From CAJWPI01 sp964635015 (GTDB lineage Bacteria > Pseudomonadota > Gammaproteobacteria > Magnimaribacterales > Magnimaribacteraceae): a stretch of DNA of 10,634 nt. A program made the translations under genes and the position numbers. Every line of letters begins with the position of its first letter. The first letter of the stretch is position 1. The stretch lies in NCBI GenBank assembly GCA_964635015.1, contig CAZWMS010000037.1, forward strand, positions 1 through 10,634. Direction: 5' to 3'. Below the pieces are notes generated by a model, which made no database searches, was not told where the DNA came from, and worked only from the letters and a program-made list of their open reading frames with translations. This document shows positions 1 through 7,174 of this stretch, in pieces.

Positions 1-2
1 CA

Positions 3-905
3 CTCACTAACTCTATAAGGGCTTTTGGAGTTGGAATACATAGTGGAGATCCTATATCTCTAGTACTTAAACCTGCCTCACCTGATACAGGAATTATTTT
101 CAAAAGAACAGATTTGGACCCCGTAGTGGAAATAAAAGCTAAAGCTGAAAATGTAGGTGACACAACTCTTTCGACTACTCTAACTAACAAGAAAGTAACT
201 ATTTCAACAGTTGAACACCTTCTTTCAGCCATGGCAGGGTTAGGAATAGATAATGCTTATGTAGAAGTTAATGCAGCTGAAATCCCTATTATGGACGGTA
301 GCGCAAGTCCTTTTGTTTTTCTCATACAATCAGCAGGAATTCAAGAACAAAATCAACCAAAGAAATTTATTAGAATTAAAGAAAAGGTTAAAGCTAATTT
401 TAATGATGCTTGGGCACAAGTATCCCCTTTCGATGGATTTAAAGTAACTATTACAATGATTTATGACCATCCAGTCCACAAAAAATTCACCAACAAAGCT
501 TCAGTAAATTTTAATGGCTCAACTTTTGTTAATGAGGTAAGTAGAGCTAGGACTTTTGGTTTTATGAATGAAATTGAAATCCTTAAAGGACAAAATAAGG
601 TTCGTGGAGCTAGCCTGAAAAATGCAATTGGAATAGGAGATGACAGTATCTTAAATGAAGGAGGAGTGAGATTTGAAGATGAAATGGTTAAGCATAAAAT
701 ACTAGATGCTATTGGAGACCTATATCTTTTGGGACATAATTTAATAGGCTCTTTCGAAGGCTATAAATCAGGTCATACAGTAAATAATTCTTTATTGAGA
801 GAGCTATTGGCTCGAAAAGAAACTTGGGAAATATTGACCTTTGATGATCCAGAAAAGTCACCGATAACTTATTTAGAACCTATAATTGATCCTAGTCTAG
901 GATAG
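3..905 (+). CDS. lpxC: UDP-3-O-acyl-N-acetylglucosamine deacetylase (5'-partial)
   Basis: Catalyses the committed, zinc-dependent deacetylation step of lipid A synthesis in the cytoplasm. The reading frame is open from the left edge; by recall of E. coli LpxC (305 aa), the first visible residue matches about residue 7, so only a few codons lie outside. 300 residues are visible. The zinc site is intact: the STVEHLL motif (His codon 216-218), the HKxLDAIGD motif (His 693-695, Asp 705-707) and the catalytic KSGH histidine (774-776). PIMDGSA and SRARTFGF are also present. A start at the TTG at 114 would delete the conserved N-terminal part (visible as RAFGVGIHSGDP), so it is not the start. The stop is TAG at 903-905. 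secA follows after 66 nt; no secM-like reading frame and no M23 peptidase gene lies between them. Identification is very secure. Confidence 0.97.
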   Translation, partial: LTNSIRAFGVGIHSGDPISLVLKPASPDTGIIFKRTDLDPVVEIKAKAENVGDTTLSTTLTNKKVTISTVEHLLSAMAGLGIDNAYVEVNAAEIPIMDGSASPFVFLIQSAGIQEQNQPKKFIRIKEKVKANFNDAWAQVSPFDGFKVTITMIYDHPVHKKFTNKASVNFNGSTFVNEVSRARTFGFMNEIEILKGQNKVRGASLKNAIGIGDDSILNEGGVRFEDEMVKHKILDAIGDLYLLGHNLIGSFEGYKSGHTVNNSLLRELLARKETWEILTFDDPEKSPITYLEPIIDPSLG

Positions 906-912
906 TTTTTTT
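889..912 (+). terminator. Candidate intrinsic terminator overlapping the lpxC stop codon
   Basis: The arms ATCCTA (889-894) and TAGGAT (898-903) are perfect inverted repeats around a 3-nt loop. They are followed two bases later by seven T residues (906-912). The right arm contains the last lpxC codons and the first base of the stop codon. The stem has only two G-C pairs, so it is probably leaky; folding energy was not computed. Confidence 0.4.
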
Positions 913-941
913 AGTTTATTATCATACTTCTCCCTACAAAT

Positions 942-950
942 TGTTAAAAT
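942..950 (+). promoter_or_regulatory. Extended -10-like element upstream of secA
   Basis: TGTTAAAAT reads as an extended -10 (TGn followed by TAAAAT), 22 nt before the preferred secA start. No good -35 is seen about 17 nt upstream (TCATAC at 922-927 is poor). The element lies within a 7-bp inverted repeat, ACAAATT (936-942) and AATTTGT (948-954). It would explain secA expression if the terminator at the end of lpxC works. The evidence is motif likeness only, which is weak in A+T-rich DNA. Confidence 0.28.
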
Positions 951-971
951 TTGTCTTTAAAGAATATCTTT

Positions 972-3665
972 ATGAACTTATTAACTAAATTATTTGGTTC
1001 AAGAAACAAAAAGAACCTAAAAAAAATTACCCCTCTAGTCAAATCCATAAATGACCTCGAAGGTAAGTACTCTAAGATGGATGACGATGGCTTGAGGAAC
1101 CAAAAAAATCTATTCATTAAACAATATGAATCTGGCATTTCTTTGGATGATCTTTTAGTTGAGTCATTCGCAGTAGCAAGAGAAGTAGCCAAAAGAAAGT
1201 TAAATTTAAGACCCTATGATTGCCAATTAATGGGAGGAATAGCTCTACATAATTGCCAAATTGCAGAAATGGCTACTGGTGAAGGTAAAACCCTAGTTGC
1301 AACATTGCCTAGTTATCTAAATTCTTTTACTAAAAGGAAAGTTATTTTGATAACTGCCAATGACTATTTGGCAAAAAGAGATGCAAATTGGATGAAGCCA
1401 GTATATGAAGGCTTAGATTTAAAAGTCTCATATGTGGTTTCAGGACAGAGTTTTGAAGAAAGAAAAGAAGCTTATTCAAATGACGTAATTTATGCAACCA
1501 ATAATGAAATAGGTTTTGATTATCTAAGAAATAACCTGGTCCTAAGGAAAGAAGAAAGAATGTTGAATGATTTTTTCTTCGCAATTGTGGATGAAGTGGA
1601 CTCTATTTTGATAGATGAAGCACGAACTCCACTTGTTATTTCAGGAGCTTCTGAAGACACATCCAAAATATACCAAGAAATAGGGGGAATTATACCTAAA
1701 CTTAAAGAAAAGAAGATTGCTATTGCAGACCAAGAGCTTACTGAAGATGAAGATGGACACTTTATAGTTGATGAAAAATCAAAACAAGTTGAACTTACAA
1801 ATGAAGGTCATGATTATTTAGAAAAAATTCTCAAATCTTCAGGTATGTTAGAGGAAGGTCAGAGTCTTTATTCAGCAACAAACTTAAAGATGCTCCATTA
1901 CATCCAATCTTCACTTAGAGCACATTTTTTATTTAAAAGAGATGTAGATTATTTGATTCAAGAAAATCAAATTATTCTAATTGATGAAAATACAGGAAGG
2001 GCTATGCCAGGCAGAAGGTTAGCTGACGGACTTCACCAGGCCATAGAGCAAAAAGAAGGTGTTCAAATTCAAATGGAAAGTCAAACTTTAGCATCATCTA
2101 CCTTTCAAAATTATTTTAGGCAGTATGAAAAATTAGCGGGTATGACGGGTACCGCTAGTACAGAATCACAGGAATTCTCAGAAATTTATGGATTAAATGT
2201 AATAGAAATTCCTACTAATCTACCCATGATAAGAACTGAAAATAATGACGTTGTTTACCTTACTAAGAATGAAAAATATTCTGCTGTTGTTGAGGAAATC
2301 AGCAATTATAGAAATAAAGGTAATCCAGTATTAGTTGGCACATCCTCTTTAGAAAGTTCAGAAACTATTTCGGACTTACTTAAGAGTAAAAAAATTGAAC
2401 ACCAAGTTCTAAATGCAAAAAACCATGCAAGAGAAGCTGAAGTTATAGCTCAAGCTGGAAAACCTGGTGTTGTAACAATAGCAACAAATATGGCAGGCAG
2501 AGGAACCGATATTGTTCTAGGTGGTAATTTGGAATCAGAATTAGAACAGCGAGAAACAATAGATAGCAAATCAAAAGAAAAGTTGTTTTCAGACTGGAAG
2601 GAAAGAAATAAAAAAGTATTAGATGCGGGCGGTTTACATGTTATTGGAACAGAAAGAAATGAATCGAGAAGAGTAGATAACCAACTCAGAGGCAGATCAG
2701 GACGACAGGGAGATCCGGGTTCTTCAAGATTCTATCTCTCACTAGAAGATGACTTGATGAGAATATTTGCTTCAGAGCAATTTAAAAATATCATGCAAAA
2801 TCTTGGCTTAGAAAATGGCGAAGCCATTGAACACAGAATGTTAAGTGGTGCTATACAAAGAGCTCAAAAACGAGTTGAAGGAAGAAATTTTGATCTTAGA
2901 AAGCTACTTCTTGAATATGACGATATGGCTAATGAGCAAAGACAAATTATTTATTCACAACGTGATTTAATACTTGATTCAGAAGATATATCAGAATTAC
3001 TGGATTCTATGAGAGAAACCGTAATTCAAGATCAACTAAGACAATTTATTCCAGACAATGTAAATGAACAGCAATGGGATATCAGGGGTTTAGAAGCTTC
3101 AATTCAAAATGATTTTGGTATTTCTATTCCAGTTGAGAGGTGGATAAAAGAAAATCCAAATCTTGATGAAAAAGAACTAACAGAAAAAATATCTTCTATA
3201 GCCCGTGAAAATTATAAAGAAAAAGCAGAATCTATTGGGCCAGCAATGAGGGATTTTGAAAAACAAATACTTTTGCAAGTAATAGATAATTCCTGGAAAG
3301 AGCATTTGGGTGCTATTGAATACCTTAGACAAGGAATAGGCCTGAGAGGCTATGCAAGCAAGAATCCTAAGCTAGAATTTAGAAGAGAATCCTTTGAGCT
3401 ATTTGAAACCCTCCTAGAAAATATAAGGACAGAGGGAATAAAATTTCTTTCCAGGGTTGAAATAGAAGTTAAAGATCCAGAGGAATTAGCTGAAAAACAA
3501 AGAGAAGAAAAGAAAGAAATCTATAAACATGAAGAGCAAAGTGCTTTTACTAACATTGAAGAAACCAAAAAAATTCAGCGAAATCCTGAAGCCCAACCAA
3601 GTCAAGGTAATAGAAGATTAAGAAGATACGAAGCAAAAATGGCTAGAAAAAGAGGAAAAAAATAG
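972..3665 (+). CDS. secA: Protein translocase ATPase SecA, lacking the C-terminal zinc-binding tail
   Basis: The motor ATPase that drives preproteins through SecYEG at the inner membrane; 897 aa from this start. The ATG at 972 gives MNLLTKLFGSRN, the usual SecA N-terminus; the in-frame TTG at 951 adds seven atypical residues and lies inside a hairpin. Visible motifs include Walker A GEGKT (residues 103-107), Walker B with DEVDSILIDEART starting at Asp207, the preprotein cross-linking region after it, TNMAGRGTDIVLGGN and LRGRSGRQGDPGSSRFYLSLEDD in the second nucleotide-binding fold, and the helical wing and scaffold regions through NSWKEHLGAIEYLRQGIGLRGYA. The C-terminus ends in a basic stretch (RRLRRYEAKMARKRGKK) and has none of the CxCxSGxxYKxCC cysteines that bind zinc and SecB in E. 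coli. The length is otherwise normal. The stop TAG lies 3 nt before argJ, suggesting co-transcription. Confidence 0.97.
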   Translation: MNLLTKLFGSRNKKNLKKITPLVKSINDLEGKYSKMDDDGLRNQKNLFIKQYESGISLDDLLVESFAVAREVAKRKLNLRPYDCQLMGGIALHNCQIAEMATGEGKTLVATLPSYLNSFTKRKVILITANDYLAKRDANWMKPVYEGLDLKVSYVVSGQSFEERKEAYSNDVIYATNNEIGFDYLRNNLVLRKEERMLNDFFFAIVDEVDSILIDEARTPLVISGASEDTSKIYQEIGGIIPKLKEKKIAIADQELTEDEDGHFIVDEKSKQVELTNEGHDYLEKILKSSGMLEEGQSLYSATNLKMLHYIQSSLRAHFLFKRDVDYLIQENQIILIDENTGRAMPGRRLADGLHQAIEQKEGVQIQMESQTLASSTFQNYFRQYEKLAGMTGTASTESQEFSEIYGLNVIEIPTNLPMIRTENNDVVYLTKNEKYSAVVEEISNYRNKGNPVLVGTSSLESSETISDLLKSKKIEHQVLNAKNHAREAEVIAQAGKPGVVTIATNMAGRGTDIVLGGNLESELEQRETIDSKSKEKLFSDWKERNKKVLDAGGLHVIGTERNESRRVDNQLRGRSGRQGDPGSSRFYLSLEDDLMRIFASEQFKNIMQNLGLENGEAIEHRMLSGAIQRAQKRVEGRNFDLRKLLLEYDDMANEQRQIIYSQRDLILDSEDISELLDSMRETVIQDQLRQFIPDNVNEQQWDIRGLEASIQNDFGISIPVERWIKENPNLDEKELTEKISSIARENYKEKAESIGPAMRDFEKQILLQVIDNSWKEHLGAIEYLRQGIGLRGYASKNPKLEFRRESFELFETLLENIRTEGIKFLSRVEIEVKDPEELAEKQREEKKEIYKHEEQSAFTNIEETKKIQRNPEAQPSQGNRRLRRYEAKMARKRGKK

Positions 3666-3668
3666 GAA

Positions 3669-4868
3669 GTGAAAAAAACCAACTTCATTGAAGGTGTAAA
3701 TCTATCAAGTTCTTCAAGTAATACTCGTTATGGTAAAAGAGAAGATACTGCCTTAATAGTTTTAGATAAAAACTCTGTTATAAGTGGAAAATTTACAAGT
3801 AATAAATTTCAAGCAGCTCCAGTTAAAGTAGCAAAAAAACACTTAAAAATAAGAAAAAGAAAACAGAAAACTGCATTCATAATAAATGCTGGAAATGCTA
3901 ATGCGGGAACAGGCGAACAAGGAAAAGAGGATGTTAAAGCCTGTTGTGAAGAAGTTGCAAAGTTACTAAATATAGAAGAAAAAAATGTTATACCTTTTTC
4001 TACAGGAATAATTGGAGAATATTTAGAGACAAAAAAACATATAGAAGCTCTCAAAAAAGCTGAAAAAAAACTCAATCCTTTTAACTGGAATAAAGTTTCT
4101 AAATCAATCCTTACAACTGATACAAAACCTAAACTAATTTCTAAAGAAATTAAAATTGGTAAACAAAAAATTCTCGTAAAAGGATTTGCTAAAGGATCTG
4201 GAATGATTAGACCAGATTTTGCAACTTTACTAAGCTTTGTGTTTTTAGATGCCAAGGTTAATGAAAGTCTCTTAGCAAATATTCATAAAACAGTTCTCCA
4301 AGAAAGCTTTGAATCAATAACTGTAGATGGAGATACATCTCCTAATGACTCTTCTGTTCTTGTTGCTACAGGGAGATCTGGTAAGCAAGTTCTAAAAGGT
4401 TCTAAAGAATTAAGCGAATTAACCAGTAAATTAAAAGAAATTTATACATCTTTGGCATCAAAAATTATTAATGATGCTGAAGGATCTTCAAAGCAAATCG
4501 TAATAAAAGTTACAACAGCTGAAAATAAAAGGGTTGCTAAATCAATAGCATTCAATATTGCTGAATCATTGCTAGTAAAGACAGCATTTTATGGAAATGA
4601 TCCAAACTGGGGAAGAATACTGGCTGCTATAGGTAGAACTCATGGAGTAAAAAATGTTTCTAAAGTTGATATTGCACTGAATAATATCCCTCTAATTAAA
4701 AATGGAAATAGAGACCAAAGATATACAGAGCTTAAAGCTAAAAATGCAGCTAAAGCTAAGGTAATAAATATCATAGTTAATTTAAAAGATGGTGAAGAAA
4801 GCTTTTCAGTACTAACTTCTGACCTTACTAAGGAGTATGTTTCAATAAACAGCGACTATAAAAGTTAA
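3669..4868 (+). CDS. argJ: Bifunctional ornithine acetyltransferase / N-acetylglutamate synthase ArgJ
   Basis: Transfers acetyl from N-acetylornithine to glutamate, recycling acetyl groups in the cyclic arginine pathway; some members also use acetyl-CoA. 399 aa, full length. Family features are present: AFIINAGNANAGTG near the N-terminus, the oxyanion-hole segment STGIIGE (Ser111-Thr112-Gly113), the autocleavage site in KGSGMIRPDFATLLSF with the expected nucleophile Thr186, YGNDPNWGRILAAIGR, and the characteristic end INSDYKS. The self-cleavage would give alpha and beta chains. The start is GTG at 3669; an AGAGGA at 3651-3656, 12 nt upstream within the end of secA, may serve as the ribosome site. 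The gene starts 3 nt after secA and ends 2 nt before the ThiE-like gene, so it is probably translated from the same message. Whether it is mono- or bifunctional cannot be read from the sequence. Confidence 0.96.
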   Translation: MKKTNFIEGVNLSSSSSNTRYGKREDTALIVLDKNSVISGKFTSNKFQAAPVKVAKKHLKIRKRKQKTAFIINAGNANAGTGEQGKEDVKACCEEVAKLLNIEEKNVIPFSTGIIGEYLETKKHIEALKKAEKKLNPFNWNKVSKSILTTDTKPKLISKEIKIGKQKILVKGFAKGSGMIRPDFATLLSFVFLDAKVNESLLANIHKTVLQESFESITVDGDTSPNDSSVLVATGRSGKQVLKGSKELSELTSKLKEIYTSLASKIINDAEGSSKQIVIKVTTAENKRVAKSIAFNIAESLLVKTAFYGNDPNWGRILAAIGRTHGVKNVSKVDIALNNIPLIKNGNRDQRYTELKAKNAAKAKVINIIVNLKDGEESFSVLTSDLTKEYVSINSDYKS

Positions 4869-4870
4869 CC

Positions 4871-5425
4871 ATGCTTAAAGTTTCTGAGCTATGTGCAATA
4901 TCTCCAAGTGATTTTACTTTTAAAGAACTTTCTGCTTCTCTCAGCAACTTACCAAAATCGTTTATGTTCCAGTATAGAAGAAAGAATTTGCTTTCCTCCG
5001 AAGTAAAGGGAGAATTAATATTACTTCAAAAAATATGCGAAAAAAGAAACATAAACCTGGTATTGAATTCATATCATCCCTTAGAGTATTTAAAGTATTC
5101 TTCTGGGTTACATCTTACAAACGCAGACCTTAAAGATATAAAAAGGAAACCTAACGTTCATGTTAAATATATAGGGGCCTCCTGTCACAAGATTGGAGAT
5201 TTAGAAAAAGCAGAAAACCTAGGTCTAGATTACATTTTTCTTTCCCCTGTATTTCCTACTAAAAGTTATCTAAAAAAAGATATATTAGGATGGAAAAAGT
5301 TTCAAGAAATGTCTTCTAGAACAAAAATACCCATTTTTGCTTTAGGTGGTATGAAATTAAATTTCTTAGAAGAAGCTCAGAGCTTTGGAGCTCATGGTAT
5401 AGCTGGAATAACTAGTTTTTGGTAA
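4871..5425 (+). CDS. Stand-alone ThiE/TenI-like (thiamine phosphate synthase fold) protein
   Basis: 184 aa. The sequence resembles the C-terminal thiamine-phosphate-synthase-like domain that, in many gammaproteobacteria, is fused behind a MutT/Nudix domain in a gene next to argJ. Matching segments are FQYRRK (33-38), GLHL (79-82), GASCH (102-106), LSPVFPTKS (124-132), LGW (139-141), FALGG (156-160) and the closing GAHGIAGITSFW. No Nudix box (GX5EX7REUXEEXGU) is present in this protein or nearby, so the N-terminal partner is absent. The N-D pair that helps bind magnesium in true ThiE appears here as Asn66-Ser67, while the second acidic position (LTNAD, Asp86) is kept; this alignment is from memory. 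Thiamine phosphate synthase activity is therefore doubtful. The ATG is 2 nt after the argJ stop. The 3' end overlaps yacG on the other strand by 14 bp. Confidence 0.82.
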   Translation: MLKVSELCAISPSDFTFKELSASLSNLPKSFMFQYRRKNLLSSEVKGELILLQKICEKRNINLVLNSYHPLEYLKYSSGLHLTNADLKDIKRKPNVHVKYIGASCHKIGDLEKAENLGLDYIFLSPVFPTKSYLKKDILGWKKFQEMSSRTKIPIFALGGMKLNFLEEAQSFGAHGIAGITSFW

Positions 5426-5612
5426 TTTTACTGTCCGTAAACTCTTCTACAATATCCTCAAAATCAGATGGATTGCCTTTTATTTTATTTCTTTCACTTG
5501 CCCAAGCTCCCAAATCTAAAAGGCTACACCTTTTAGAACAAAAAGGTCTAAATTCATTGACTTTAGACCATTCAACTAAAACTTTACATTGAGGGCATTT
5601 TACTCTTTTCAT
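5412..5612 (-). CDS. yacG: DNA gyrase inhibitor / zinc-binding protein YacG
   Basis: A 66-residue zinc-ribbon protein. The four ligands are Cys6 and Cys9 (CPQC) and Cys25 and Cys29 in FRPFCSKRCSLLDLGAWA, the family signature; an acidic, probably disordered tail follows. E. coli YacG (65 aa) binds GyrB and inhibits gyrase in vitro; its physiological role is less clear. Its start codon shares one base with the coaE stop (TAATG), which points to coupled translation. The 3' end runs 14 bp into the convergent ThiE-like gene. Confidence 0.94.
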   Translation of the reverse strand: MKRVKCPQCKVLVEWSKVNEFRPFCSKRCSLLDLGAWASERNKIKGNPSDFEDIVEEFTDSKITKN

Positions 5613-6205
5613 TACTTAGATAATTCTATATATTTTTGATGTAATTCTAGTACTTTATTTTCTAGATCAATTATAGTACCTGTATTAGATATTATATCGT
5701 CTGCTCCTTGAAGACGTTCTTTGCGTTTCATTTGACTATTCATTATTTTCTCAACTTGCTCACGAGGAACTTTATCTCTTAAGAGAGTTCTTTTAATTTG
5801 AAGTTCCTCAGGTACGTCTACAACAAGAATTCTTGAACAAAGTTCTTGTTGTTGGGTTTCCAAAAGTAAAGGTGAGACTAAAATTGAATAAGCAGAAGAA
5901 GCATGATTCAATTCTTCATTAATGTGTTCTCCTATCTTTGGATGAAGAAGGGATTCAAGCCAAGTTCTCTCTCCTTCATCTGAAAAGATGATCTCTCTTA
6001 ACTTTGGTCTATTTAAAAGTCCTTTATCAGTTAGAATGTCAGACCCAAACCGTTTTTCAATCTCCTCTAAGGAAGGCTTACCTGGCTCTACAACTTCCCT
6101 TGCAACTATATCTGCATCAACAATAAGTATATCAAAAAGATGAAACTTCTCTGCTACTACTGACTTTCCACTCCCAATTCCACCAGTTAGTCCTACAACA
6201 AACAT
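5612..6205 (-). CDS. coaE: Dephospho-CoA kinase
   Basis: Phosphorylates the 3'-hydroxyl of the ribose of dephospho-CoA with ATP, the last step of coenzyme A synthesis. 197 aa, normal for the family. The P-loop is GGIGSGKS (8-15); VDADIVARE (29-37) supplies the conserved Asp pair near the substrate; HPKI (88-91) and SPLLLE (111-116) are typical of the CoA domain; the C-terminal part has QMKRKERLQGADDIISNTG (158-176), the usual R-x-x-x-ADxxIxNxG pattern. The ATG at 6205-6203 puts the P-loop at the expected distance and lacks a clear Shine-Dalgarno. It lies 20 nt downstream of the alpha/beta hydrolase gene and overlaps yacG by one base, so the three are probably one operon. Confidence 0.96.
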   Translation of the reverse strand: MFVVGLTGGIGSGKSVVAEKFHLFDILIVDADIVAREVVEPGKPSLEEIEKRFGSDILTDKGLLNRPKLREIIFSDEGERTWLESLLHPKIGEHINEELNHASSAYSILVSPLLLETQQQELCSRILVVDVPEELQIKRTLLRDKVPREQVEKIMNSQMKRKERLQGADDIISNTGTIIDLENKVLELHQKYIELSK

Positions 6206-6225
6206 ATTTTGATACTAACAGAAGC

Positions 6226-7083
6226 TTAAAAGTTTTGCTTCTTTCTCTTCTGCTCAATTCTCTTTAAGAATTTTATTGCCTCTTCAGCGAAGACATCATT
6301 TCTATCCCCTGCTACCATATGTGCTGCTTTTCTAATTTCTTTAAATTCTGCATGTGGTATAGAAGCTAAGAAATCATTTATATTTCTTTCCGTAACTACA
6401 TCGCTTAAGGCACCTCTAATTAAAAGAGTAGGAGCTGAAACTCTTTTTGCTACATTCCTTTGAATATCTTCTAAATTATCATATTCAGATTCTTTTCTTC
6501 CAACTAAAAATCTAGGATCCCAATGCCAATAATATCTCCCGTCATCTTTCTTTCTCAAATTTTTTTTAAGACCTCTAACATTTCTAGGCCTCTTGCGATG
6601 AGGTAAGTACCCAGCTACTGCTTCTGCCGCTTCTTCAATACTCTCAAATCCTTTTTCAGACGATTTCATCCAATTTACTATTCTTGTAGCTCCTTGAGGA
6701 TCTGGGTAAAGCCCTATATCTACCATAACTAAAGAGCTACAAAATTTTGAGTTTTCTTTATCGCCTGCTAGAGATAAAGAAATCATTCCACCCAATGAGG
6801 CTCCCACCAAAGACGCAGGTTTTCCTAAAGTCCTAAGCACACTTATTAAATCTTGTTTATGTGAGTCTATTGAATAGTCACCATCAGGATGCCAGTCACT
6901 ATCTCCGTGTCCTCTCAAATCCATGGCTACTACATGAAATCCTGCTGATGAGAGAATTTTTCCACTATTACCCCAAGCATGTCTAGTTTGTCCTCCACCG
7001 TGGAGAAGAACCACAAGAGGGTTATCAGACTGCCCCCAGATATCAGCAATAATATTTAATTTATCTTTCCCTGTAAATTTCAT
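6226..7083 (-). CDS. Alpha/beta-fold hydrolase
   Basis: 285 aa with the full alpha/beta hydrolase layout: oxyanion segment LLHGGGQTRHAW (26-37), DLRGHGDSD (55-63), nucleophile elbow VGASLGG with Ser96, acidic residue Asp228 in RGALSDVV, and catalytic His255 in KAAHMVAGD. The cap region (about 130-205) includes WHWDPRFL, which I recall from a subgroup of ester- or epoxide-hydrolase-like proteins, but the substrate cannot be given. No signal peptide or membrane segment is seen, so it is probably cytoplasmic. The C-terminus is strongly basic. It is the first gene of the minus-strand set and would drive coaE and yacG from the 91-bp divergent spacer shared with the transporter. No ribosome site is evident before its ATG. 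Confidence 0.88.
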   Translation of the reverse strand: MKFTGKDKLNIIADIWGQSDNPLVVLLHGGGQTRHAWGNSGKILSSAGFHVVAMDLRGHGDSDWHPDGDYSIDSHKQDLISVLRTLGKPASLVGASLGGMISLSLAGDKENSKFCSSLVMVDIGLYPDPQGATRIVNWMKSSEKGFESIEEAAEAVAGYLPHRKRPRNVRGLKKNLRKKDDGRYYWHWDPRFLVGRKESEYDNLEDIQRNVAKRVSAPTLLIRGALSDVVTERNINDFLASIPHAEFKEIRKAAHMVAGDRNDVFAEEAIKFLKRIEQKRKKQNF

Positions 7084-7106
7084 TAAAGTTTAATATGTTG
7101 CCTAAA

Positions 7107-7138
7107 GAACAATATAAAAAAATGAATTGTTCCACAAT
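7107..7138. promoter_or_regulatory. Overlapping inverted repeats in the divergent hydrolase/transporter spacer
   Basis: GAACAAT (7107-7113) and ATTGTTC (7126-7132) form a perfect 7-bp inverted repeat with a 12-nt A-rich spacer. The right arm also pairs with ACAAT (7134-7138) around TCC, giving a second, tighter repeat (ATTGT-TCC-ACAAT). On the minus strand a candidate promoter for the hydrolase gene overlaps these arms: TTGTGG (7137-7132), 17 nt, TATTGT (7114-7109). On the plus strand TAGTATAAAT (7152-7161) could supply a -10 for the transporter, but its -35 is unclear. It could be an operator for a dimeric repressor; this is inference. Confidence 0.35.
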
Positions 7139-7174
7139 ATTCCTGAAAATCTAGTATAAATATAAAGAAATTAT

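Noticed and set aside
114..116. TTG at 114 as the lpxC start
   Set aside because: The same frame is open to the left edge and encodes recognisable LpxC N-terminal sequence, so the gene begins outside the window.
951..971. TTG at 951 as the start of secA
   Set aside because: It adds seven residues not typical of SecA and lies inside a hairpin and a -10-like element; ATG at 972 gives the standard N-terminus.
906..971. A secM-like regulatory peptide between lpxC and secA
   Set aside because: The spacer is only 66 nt and has no reading frame with an arrest-peptide motif.
3809..4255. 148-codon reading frame antisense to argJ
   Set aside because: It lies wholly inside a clear argJ gene, matches no family I know and has no ribosome site; A+T-poor-stop frames opposite lysine-rich genes arise by chance.
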